A stretch of DNA of 33,275 bases from Candidatus Eiseniibacteriota bacterium (GTDB taxonomy: Bacteria > Eisenbacteria > RBG-16-71-46). Below, one piece after another: positions 16,972 to 25,893 of this stretch. Each line of letters begins with the position of its first letter. Position 1 is the stretch's first letter. The DNA lies in the NCBI GenBank assembly GCA_005893365.1, contig VBPB01000001.1:545-33819 (forward strand), written 5' to 3'. The notes beneath the pieces are model-generated. The model had not been told where the DNA came from. It saw only the letters and a list, made by a program, of their open reading frames with translations, and made no database searches. The translations under genes and the position numbers were made by a program.

Positions 16972-18442
16972 TCACTCCGTGCTGTAGCGGAGCGTGTAGA
17001 GGCCGTAGCCGTGCTCGTCGACGAACAGGAACACCAGGCGGCGCCGCGGGCGGAGGCGGGCGGTGATGGCGGGATCGGTGTCGGGGGGAGCCCCCACGTC
17101 CCCCTGGTAGATCCACACCTCGTAGGCGCGCGTGTCGCCGCCCAGACCTTTCTGGTGGACGTCCCCGGTCGGACGGTCCTCGCTCAGCTCCAGCTGCTGG
17201 AGCACGTTGGCGAGCGTCTCGTCGCCGGCGGGGATCACCTGCTTCAGGATCTCGCCCGGCTCCCCGTAGCGGATGAAGACGCGTCCCATGTCGGAGAACA
17301 TCCCGCGCCCGACCCCCAACCCGCCGAAGTTGCGGTTGGCGTAGTCCACGCGCGCGAAGAACGCGCTCTTCGCCTCGTTCTCGGCGGTCTCCGGGGACGG
17401 ATCGCGGTCGTGCCAGTATTGGTCGAGGAAGCGCTCGCGCTCGCCGGGCTGGAGTCGCGCGAAGCGGTGCTCGTCGTCGGAGGAGAGGAGGAAGTGGACG
17501 AGGTCCTCGGCGTCGCCCGGATCCACCAGCCAGGTGCCCGCCTCCCAGCCGACGCTGAACCGGGCGGTGCGCAGCAGGGCGCCGGCGTCCCCCTCCTGCC
17601 ACGCCTTGACCTCGAGGTCGTAGCCCCCCGCGGGAGCGCTCGACAGCTCGAGCGCGACCCTCGCGGCCAGCTGGTTCGCGGCGGCGGCCGTGCTCTCCTG
17701 CTCGGCCACCACGACGCCGGTGGTGTCGAGCACGCGTGCGTGCCAGTGCCAGACGCGCGTGTCGCCCAAAGGCCCGCGCGCCAGGAAGCGCGCCTGGACC
17801 TGGGTCGCGAACAGCCCGTACAGGCGATCGGGATTGGGGACTTGGGCCTGGTCGCCGCGCCGGAAGGCGGCCCCCGCGCCGGTCGGGCTCGGCCAGAGGA
17901 ACTCGAGATCGGAGAGCTCCCGGCCCGCCTGCGGGGCGGGCACCACGAGATCCCCCTCCACGTCCGCCGACTCGTGGACCTTCCGGCCCAGGTAGCCGAT
18001 CCCCCGCTTCTGCGTGTTCACGTCCTCGAGCTTCACGCGCAGCCGGCACCGGCCGGGCCGGACCGGGAAGCGCATCAGCACCACCTTGCCCAGGCCCGCC
18101 ACGCTGTCGCCCGGCGCCACCGCGAACTCCTCGCTGGCGTCGCGCGCCGGCATGCCGCCCCGGCCCGACAGGTGCACCGTGAACCGCAGCTGGCCGGCCC
18201 CGTGGGTGTCCCGCTCCAGCTCCGTCATCGTGCCCGGGGGGATGCGCAGGTAGAGCTCGAGCACCTGGCCGGCCGAGTCGGGGAAGGCGGCCGCGTCCAC
18301 CGTGAACGCCACCGCGCCCGGCGGCGCGCAGGACCGCGGGCGTGGCCGCGAGCAGGGCGACCGCCGCGACCAGGGCCGCGACACCGAGACCCCGCCGCGC
18401 CCGGTCTGGGGGGCACGGCGGCGTGAGGATCACCCGGTCCAC
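16972..18442 (-). CDS. GWxTD domain-containing protein; signal peptide and mature part lie in different frames
   Basis: Mature frame (ORF 16972..18384): GAVAFTVDAAAFPDSAGQVLELYLRIPP...EDLVHFLLSSDDEHRFARLQPGERERFLDQYWHDRDPSPETAENEAKSAFFARVDYANRNF...GMFSDMGRVFIRYGEPGEI. Signal-peptide-like start VDRVILTPPCPPDRARRGLGVAALVAAVALLAATPAVLRAAG from GTG 18442 is one base out of frame. Confidence 0.72.
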
Positions 18443-18473
18443 GATGAGGCTCGGTGCCGAACCGCCCTCGGGA

Positions 18474-19427
18474 TCAGAAGAGGAACTTGAGCGAGAAGCG
18501 GTGCGCCGCGCCCAGGGCCTTCATGTCCGTGTAGGCGTAGTCGAAGTCGGCGGTGCCGGCGAACGACACCGGGAACCGGAATCCGATGCCCCCGGCCGCA
18601 CCCTCGGCGTCGTAGTTCACGTTGTAGCCGCCGCGCAGATAGACGTAGTTCTGGAACGCGTACTCGGCGCCCACGTTCACGCGCTCGGCGTTGTCGGGCG
18701 GGTGCGAGAACTCGAACGAGCCGACCAGCTTCTGGTTCGACGACTGGAGGATCGTGGCGCAGGTCCCGACCCGGAACACGGTCGGGATGCGCGCCCGCTT
18801 GTCGATGAACTGGATGTCGGTCCCCATGTTGCTGATCGCCATCCCGATCCGCATGCCGAGCGTCCCGACGTCGTAGAGCGTGCCGAGGTCGAACGAGTAG
18901 GTGTTCTGCGAGAACTCGGCCAGGCCCTCGTGGATCAGGTTCCCGGTGATGCCGGCGCTGAACTTGTCGGTGAACGACCGCGCGTAGGTGAGGCCCGCGG
19001 CCATGAACCCGGCGTCGAACGTCCGCCCCGTCCCCACCTCGGGGTCGGGCTGGTAGGCCGTGGTCTCGATCATGGGGTCCATGTAGAGCGCGCGGGCGTT
19101 GATGCCGATGGCGCCCGGGACGCGCTTCCAGTGGAACACGTAGGCGGCCTGGGTGAAGTTCATGTCGCCCGGCCAGATCGCGTGATTGAACTGGAGCTGG
19201 GACTTGTCGGGGTCGATCCGGGCGATGCCGGCGCAGTTCCAGTAGAGTGCGCTGGCGTCGTCGGCGACGGCGACGAAGGCCCCTCCCATCGCCGCGGCGC
19301 GTGCGCCCACGTCGATCTTGAGAAACTGCCCGTCGAACACGCCCACTTTCTCGAAGACCTGGGCAGCACCGACCACACTCGGAAGCAGGGCCCCCAGCAG
19401 GCCGAAGGCTGCGATCAGCTTTCTCAC
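18474..19427 (-). CDS. PorV/UPF0164-like outer-membrane beta-barrel protein (in frame with the upstream gene)
   Basis: Candidate GTG start at 19427: MRKLIAAFGLLGALLPSVVGAAQVFEKVGVFDGQFLKIDVGARAAAMGGAFVAVADDASALYWNCAGIARID...RFSLKFLF*. PorV/PorQ-type 'GARAAAMGGAFVAVADDASALYWN' and terminal aromatic. Confidence 0.8.
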   Translation of the reverse strand: MRKLIAAFGLLGALLPSVVGAAQVFEKVGVFDGQFLKIDVGARAAAMGGAFVAVADDASALYWNCAGIARIDPDKSQLQFNHAIWPGDMNFTQAAYVFHWKRVPGAIGINARALYMDPMIETTAYQPDPEVGTGRTFDAGFMAAGLTYARSFTDKFSAGITGNLIHEGLAEFSQNTYSFDLGTLYDVGTLGMRIGMAISNMGTDIQFIDKRARIPTVFRVGTCATILQSSNQKLVGSFEFSHPPDNAERVNVGAEYAFQNYVYLRGGYNVNYDAEGAAGGIGFRFPVSFAGTADFDYAYTDMKALGAAHRFSLKFLF

Positions 19428-22400
19428 GAGTTGCACCACGAAGATGTAGACCCCGCTGACCACGTCCTGCCCGTTGCGGGAGATCAGATTCCAGCGGGCT
19501 TCTCCGTCATTCGGCGAGTCCGCCTGCCGATTGAAGCCTGGCAGGGTGATGGTCTTGGGGTTGTCGACCGGATCGTCGGGGAAGTTCGGATTGAAGGCCG
19601 GATTGGCCACCGTGGCCGAGCCGCGCACGGACTCGTTGATCGCGTCCTCGGAACGAAGCGTCTGCACCAAGTCCCCGGACACGGTGTAGATCTGGATGGT
19701 CCACGGCGCCGGCGGCATCCCCATGAAGTCGAGATGCGTCCCGGTCGGATCGGTGGCGTTCGGCGTCAGGTCCCAGGCCGACGGGCGCTTGGTCAGGTCG
19801 GCGTAGCCCCGGTACGGATTCGGCACCACCCACACCCCGCCCGGGGCCTTCGTGGACGCCTGCGGGTAGATGCCCTCGGCTTCGACGCCCGAGCGCCGTC
19901 CCGTCAGCTCGCGGCCGCCCACCGTGATCCCCGACGAATCGGGCAACTCGCCCCCGCCCGTCGAGTCCCCGGCGGTCACCGAGTAGAAGTAGATGAACCC
20001 GTTCTTCACCTCGTGATCGAGGTAGCGATACCGGCCGACCGGATACTTGGTCCGGGTCACGTCGCGCAGGTTCCCGTTGCGCAGCCCCACGATGGCCTCC
20101 ACGCGCAGGCAGTTCCCGCTCTCGTCCTTGGCACACGGGAGCGTGTCGAGGGTGCAGCCGGGGATCTCGCAGTGGTCGGGGGTCGGCCGCAGGATCTCGC
20201 CGGTCTGTTGGTCCCACAGGTCGCCGGCGAACAGGCAGATCGGCACGATGAAGCCACGCTTGTCCGCGAGCGGGTTGAGACACACCTCCGCCCACGCACC
20301 CGAGCCTTCCAGGCCCACGGTGTGGAACGAGTTGTACTTGCAATCCCCCGCGGTCTGGTTGAACCGCCAGGTGCTGGGCTCCTCGTGGAAATCGCTGGTC
20401 GAATAGCCCTTGGCGCGGACCCAGTCATGCGCGGCGGCGTTCGTGTACGCGCTCTTGGTCAGGACCACCGCCTGCAGGCTCAGGTTCGGGATGTAGACCT
20501 GGGGACAGATCGGCTGCCCGGCATGCACGCTGTCGAGCGCCGGCGGCCAGAACTCCTTGGTCTTGATCTGCATCCGCTCATCCGAGAAGATCTGCCGGTT
20601 GCTGTCGATGTGCCGGCCGCTGTTGTCGTAGAAGTCGAAGAGACGGAAGTGCGCGAGCAGGGTCCAGTCGTCGTCCGACGGGCCGGTGACGCCGCCCTGG
20701 CGACGCCAGTTGGAGACCTTCCACAGCCGGTACGAGCGGGTGTCGAAGTCCCCGGCCTCGGGGTCCACCGTCACCTCGGACAGGTTGTCCCAGGCCAGCG
20801 CGATCTGACCGTCCCGCGCGGGCACCACCTTGCGCTCCGGGTTGTCCGAGAAGTTGTAGGTCGCCGCCGCGTTGGTCTCGGGGTTGGGCGGCGGGGCCGC
20901 GGTGTTCCAGCGCTTGAGCATCTTGCCGGAGCCCGGGCCCTCGCCGAAGTCGGGGCCGTTCCCGTACACCCAGACGCCGGTGCAGTAGTCGCAGTCGAAG
21001 TCGAACCACTGGTACCCGAACTCGGTGATCTGCCGCGGGACCGGGTCGTCGTGCCCGGGCGCGGTGCCGTCCGGGCAGTCGGACTCGGTCAGGATGAAGC
21101 CGGCCGGAGCCCGCACCCGGGTCTCCCGCCCGTGGAAGTACGTGATGTTGATGTGCTCGTTGTCGTTGAGGATCGAGGGCGGATCGTCGTACACGCCTTC
21201 GTAGGCCACCTGCGCGGCGAAGGCGTTCTCGAGCGCCGGATACTTGGCGAACAGGTCGGCCGCCGAGAGCGTGCCGTTGAGGTAGGCGGCGTAGTCGTTG
21301 GGGTAATCGTTGATGGTCGCGAGGCCCTTGGACTCCTGCACCGCGAAGGCGATGGTCAGCTCGACGCTGCCGCCGACCGGGATCGCGTGGGAGCCCCCCT
21401 GATCGTCGGTGACGCCGAACGGGCCCACCGATGCCCAACCCTGGATGTCGCCTTCCTGGTCCACCGGGGTGGCGGTGATGAAACCGGTCTCGCGATCGAT
21501 GTTCTCGCCGCTCGAAACCATCTCGAACCGCTGCTGGTCCACCACCGGGCTGCCGCCGGAGTTGTAGGGGGTCCCGGCCACGTGGGAGCGGAACTGGCAC
21601 CACCCCACCTTCTTCGGGGCCGCCAGGCCGAGCGGATCGGTGGTGTGGCCGAGCAGGAGGATGGACGAGATCCCCGGCGTCCGGCCGGCGTCACCGTCGT
21701 TGTCCACGACCGAGAACCCGTTGACGCGGAGGTTCACGCGCGGGCACAGGCCCAGGGTCGACTCCGCCGGCCAGGACGCGATGACCGCGTGGTGCTCCTG
21801 CCGCCGGTAGGCCTTGGGGTCCATCTTGGCGCCCCACTCGTTGTCCTTGGACAGGATCACCGGGAAATCGCCGTGCGGGAAGAACGGGATGTCGAGGTCG
21901 TCGTTGAAGTAGGCCGGGAGGTCCCCGGGGCCGGCGTCCACGTCATAGCGGATGCTGATGTACATGCTGTCGATCGCGTGGCTGGACCGGTTGAACACCT
22001 GCCAGTTCACCACGTCGAAGTCCTCGAAACCGGGCACCGAGAAGGCGAAGGCCTCCTGGCGCAGCTCGAGGTGCAGCGGCACGTGCTTCTCGTTGAGGTT
22101 CAAGGCCAGCGCCTGCGGCGTGTCGTCCCACATGACGCAGGTGAACATCTGCTGGCCGATGGCGCCGTAGTCCTCGTCGATCAGGCCGTCGCCGTCGTTG
22201 TCCCGCCCGTCGAGGAAGTCCTCGTCCACCCAGGCGGTGCGGTCGAGCGGATCGTGACTGACGGCGTCCTTGTCATCGTCCACGCCCCGCAGACCGAACA
22301 CCTTCCCGTCGTAGGACTTGTAGATGCGGTCCTCCGGGGCCAGCGTCTGCGGCCGCCACTCGGGCTGCAGGCTCATCCGCCGGATCGCCGCCGGGTCGGT

Positions 22401-22799
22401 CGCCGTCTTGTCGACGCCGCTGACGCCCAGGAGCATGAACGAGAGGTACTCGGTGCCCGAGGCCCCCGGCCACTGCCCCGACGGGTCGGTCGAGAGGTTC
22501 GTGAACGGATTGCCGATGACGTCGAAGTTGGTGACCTTCATGAACAGGTGGCCGACGTTGAGCACGGCACCCGGGCCGAAGATGTCGGGCACCGCCGCCG
22601 GCACGGTCCGGCCGTCGCCGCGGGGCTGGAACAGCTCGGGGAACCCCGCCTTGAACTCGGCGACCATCTGCTGGTCGGGCCGGGCGTGGGCCCGGTTGGC
22701 GCTGCCGGCGACCAGCAGGGCGGCGATCCCGAGGATCGGAAGGACGCGGGCCAGGGCCGCGCGAGGGCGGGCCGTCATGTCAGAGTCGGTGTCAGCCAT
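19428..22799 (-). CDS. Large cell-surface protein with FlgD-like C-terminal region; no stop before the PorV-like segment
   Basis: Signal peptide MTARPRAALARVLPILGIAALLVAGSANRAHA, Asp-rich motif DGRDNDGDGLIDEDYGA, WVVPNPYRGYADLTKRP, WTIQIYTVSGDLVQTLRSED, GEARWNLISRNGQDVVSGVYIFVV. TGATG overlap with the TonB receptor stop. Confidence 0.8.
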
Positions 22800-25549
22800 C
22801 AGAACTGGACGCTGATCCCCATGCGGACGTTTCGCCCCTCACCGAACACGCGGGGATCGTTGACCGGCACCCAGTCCGCGAGGCCGTCCCCGTTGATGTC
22901 CTTGAGGTAGGCGCCACCCGCGCGCCCGGTCTCGGAGTAGTAGATCTGGTAGTCGTTCCCGGCCGCCGTGTTGAGGTAGGGGTTGAGGCCGGTGTTCTGC
23001 ACCAGGTTGCTGATGTTCTGCACGTCGAGCAGATTGCGCGCGTCGACGAAGATGGTGACGTTCTGCCCCCACACCCGGTAGAACTTGTCGCCGTCGATCG
23101 TCAGGTTCGAGTTGGCCGGCAGCCGGCGCGAGTTCTCGAGATTGGGATCCGACTTGCGCTCGTTGCGGAACGCGGGCGTGAACGGGAAGCCCGAGCCGTA
23201 GGTCCAGAGCATCCGCAATCCCCACTTGCCCGGATCGCGCACCTGCCCCTGGACGCTCAGCGTGGTGCGCTGGTCCCAATCGAGCGGCTGCTCCGAGATG
23301 GGCAGGTAGAGCCGACCGCCGTTGAGGAACTGGAGTGCCTCGGCGGGATTCGACGCGACGCCGGTCGCCAGCGAGTAGGTGTAGTTGATCTCGGCCGAGA
23401 ACTTGTGGCTGAAGCTCTTGGCGAGGCTCGCCTCGAAGCCGCGCGCGCTGGCGTAGTCGCCGTTGTAGTACACGCGGGTCTGTTCGGGATCGTTCGGCTT
23501 CTGGCGGGTCGTGATCAGTCCGTAGATGTCCTTGAAGAACACCGAGAACTGGCCCGACAGGTCGCGCGAGAAGAGGTGCTGGACGCCGGCCTGGTAGGCG
23601 ATGTTGGTCTCGGGCTGGAGGTCGGGATTGCCCTGGATGCCGACCGCCGCCCCGGTGCCGCGGTTCTCGAACACGAAGCTCCGCGTCGGGGTCTGATAGG
23701 TCCAGCCGTAGTGGAAGCTCAGCACGTCCTTGTCCGAGATCGGGTAGGCGATGCCGAGCCGCGGGCTGACCTGCTGCTTGTAGCGCTTGCCGCTGGGCAG
23801 GTCGCTGGTCGGGACCTGATCGCCGGGCGTGAACATGTCGTAGCGGAGCCCCGCGTTGAGCACCAGCCCCTCGTACTCCCAGCGATCCTGGAAGTAGGCG
23901 GCGCCCTCGGGGTTGTAGTTCAGGAACGACGAGCGGGTCGCCCCCGGCAGGCCGTCGTTCTCGACGTTGGGCTGGGTCAGGGCGAGGTTCTGCACGCGGT
24001 TGTAGGTGACCTCGAGCCCGGTCTTGAGCGAGTGCTGCTTGATCTTCCGGGTCGAGAAGTCGCTCTTGAGGGTCAGCGTCCCGGTGTCGCGCTTGAGGTA
24101 CCGGGGCACGTCGCCGTGGGTCGCGAAGTACGGGTTCTGCTCGCTGCCGGCGGCCTGGTTCCCGGCCCAGTACTCGGGCGAGCGGATCTCGTACTGCCAG
24201 GGCTCCTTCCCCTGCACCGCCGAGAGCGTCTTGAAGTGCACGGACGAGAGGCGCGTGGTCCACACGCTCTTGTCGGAGAGCTGGTTGGTCCACACGCCGG
24301 TGAACTGCTGGAACCGGTCGTCGGTGGTCGGCACGTGGTCGGGCAGGTTCTGGGGCACGAACGTGCTGTCGTCCTTGGTGCCCGACCAGGTCCCATAGCG
24401 CGGGTTGATGCGCGGCGGATCGCCGGGGATGGTGTCGTAGGTCACCTTGACGTAGCCCTGCCGGCTCCAGATGTGGTCGTACGGGGTCTGGATCGAGTGG
24501 TTGTTGATGGTCTCGAGCGTGAACTTGTTCCGCGGGTTGGCGCGGTAGGCGAGCTTGAAGTTGGTGTTGATCTGGTTGCTCTGCCGGAAGCCGAACTGGA
24601 TGAAGTCGAGCAGCGTGTGGTCGCGCTTGGTCATGCTCGACTTGAGATAGGTGTCCTGGAAGCTCCCCTCGTAGGTCGCGAAGTAGGTCAGGTTCTTGAT
24701 GGGCGTGGGCCCGCCGAACCCGAAGGTGAAGCGGTCGTAGTTGTCGAAGGTCTTGCTGGGGTCGCCGTAACGGTCGGTGTCCCAGCGGACCTCGCCGCCG
24801 AACCGATCGGTCCCTTCCTTGGTGCTGACCGCGACCACGCCGGAGAGCGCGTTGCCGTACTCGGCGTCGAAGCCGCCCGAGAGGATCTCGGTGCCGGCGA
24901 CCGCCAGGCTCGCGATGTTGGCGGTCCGTCCGACCAGCGGATCCGACACCTCCACGCCGTCGAACTGGAACTTGACCTCGTCGGTGCGTCCGCCGCGGAA
25001 GTGGAGACCGTCCGCCGACGACACGACGCCGGCCTTGGTGCCGATCGCCTGCATCAGGTTGTCCACCGGGATCTCACGCAGCTTCTCGGCCGTGATGCTC
25101 TGCTTGGTGGTCGAGGACTTGACATCGATCCGCTTCTCCCCGCGGACCTCGATCTCCTCGAGGGTCTTGACGATCTTCGAGTCATTCGTGAAGGAGAAGT
25201 TGACGGTGGTCGTGACACCGGCGTTCACCTGGACGGTCTGGACCTGCTTCTCGAAGCCCAGCGGCTGGACCTGGACCTGGACCGAGCCGACCGGGACGCC
25301 GACCAGGACGAAGCCGCCCTTCTCGTCGGTCAAGGCCCCGAAGCGGGTGCCGAGGACGATGATGTTGGCGAAGGCGATCGGCTCCTTGTTCTTGTCGGTC
25401 ACCTTGCCGGCGATCCGGCCCACCCCGGACGTCGCGGCCGGGGCGGCCTTGGCGGCCGGGGCGGCCTGAGGGAAAGCCGGACCGCTCAAGACGATCGCCA
25501 GCCCCGCAACCAGCGCCGTGGCAACGAAAGACGAGCCTTTGGTTCGCAT
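22799..25549 (-). CDS. TonB-dependent receptor with N-terminal carboxypeptidase-regulatory-like domain
   Basis: ATG 25549: signal peptide MRTKGSSFVATALVAGLAIVLSGPAFPQA, GRIAGKVTDKNKEPIAFANIIVLGTRFGALTDEKGGF, TLEEIEVRGEKR, plug LREIPVDNLMQAIGTKAGVVSSADGLHFRGGRTDEVKFQFDGVEVSDP, C-terminal RNVRMGISVQF. Confidence 0.93.
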   Translation of the reverse strand: MRTKGSSFVATALVAGLAIVLSGPAFPQAAPAAKAAPAATSGVGRIAGKVTDKNKEPIAFANIIVLGTRFGALTDEKGGFVLVGVPVGSVQVQVQPLGFEKQVQTVQVNAGVTTTVNFSFTNDSKIVKTLEEIEVRGEKRIDVKSSTTKQSITAEKLREIPVDNLMQAIGTKAGVVSSADGLHFRGGRTDEVKFQFDGVEVSDPLVGRTANIASLAVAGTEILSGGFDAEYGNALSGVVAVSTKEGTDRFGGEVRWDTDRYGDPSKTFDNYDRFTFGFGGPTPIKNLTYFATYEGSFQDTYLKSSMTKRDHTLLDFIQFGFRQSNQINTNFKLAYRANPRNKFTLETINNHSIQTPYDHIWSRQGYVKVTYDTIPGDPPRINPRYGTWSGTKDDSTFVPQNLPDHVPTTDDRFQQFTGVWTNQLSDKSVWTTRLSSVHFKTLSAVQGKEPWQYEIRSPEYWAGNQAAGSEQNPYFATHGDVPRYLKRDTGTLTLKSDFSTRKIKQHSLKTGLEVTYNRVQNLALTQPNVENDGLPGATRSSFLNYNPEGAAYFQDRWEYEGLVLNAGLRYDMFTPGDQVPTSDLPSGKRYKQQVSPRLGIAYPISDKDVLSFHYGWTYQTPTRSFVFENRGTGAAVGIQGNPDLQPETNIAYQAGVQHLFSRDLSGQFSVFFKDIYGLITTRQKPNDPEQTRVYYNGDYASARGFEASLAKSFSHKFSAEINYTYSLATGVASNPAEALQFLNGGRLYLPISEQPLDWDQRTTLSVQGQVRDPGKWGLRMLWTYGSGFPFTPAFRNERKSDPNLENSRRLPANSNLTIDGDKFYRVWGQNVTIFVDARNLLDVQNISNLVQNTGLNPYLNTAAGNDYQIYYSETGRAGGAYLKDINGDGLADWVPVNDPRVFGEGRNVRMGISVQF

Positions 25550-25572
25550 GTGGGTCAACCCCTGGTGAAGGA

Positions 25573-25612
25573 CTGCGCCACCGTGGGCAGCAGGCAGGAT
25601 GCCTGCGCCACC
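25573..25612. repeat. REP-like palindromic repeat in the TonB-receptor leader
   Basis: CTGCGCCACC-GTGGGCA-GCAGGC-AGGAT-GCCTGC-GCCACC: internal 6-bp palindrome and direct repeats CTGCGCCACC at 25573 and 25603. Conceptual translations give AGILPA (-) and SRQDACAT (+), which I recall as peptides from a widespread intergenic palindrome. Confidence 0.5.
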
Positions 25613-25823
25613 ATGCCAATCATCGGCGCTACTGTCAACGAGTTTCAAGGTTTTGAGTCGAGGCGACATCGCTCTGGGAGCGCCGCGAGCCTGTCAGGTG
25701 TTTCAGCTTGCCCCGGGGGAGGGATCGAGGGGCATTCGATGAGCGCGGCCGGAGAGCAACCTCGCCGGGAAACGACCTTACCAACGGTCGCCGCCGACGA
25801 TGCCATACGCCCTGTCGACACCT

Positions 25824-25852
25824 AGTATTGTGCCGGGCCAATGTTTTGTCAA
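25824..25852 (-). promoter_or_regulatory. Sigma70-type promoter for the TonB receptor operon
   Basis: Minus strand TTGACA (25852-25847), 17-bp spacer, AATACT (25829-25824), about 275 nt upstream of the receptor ATG. Confidence 0.5.
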
Positions 25853-25893
25853 GTGCGAAGATGAGAACCTCAAGCGGCCGGGGGCCACCGAGG

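Noticed and set aside
18342-22910. 1522-aa + strand ORF opposite the surface/PorV genes
   Set aside because: No domain signal; antisense shadow of strong minus-strand genes.
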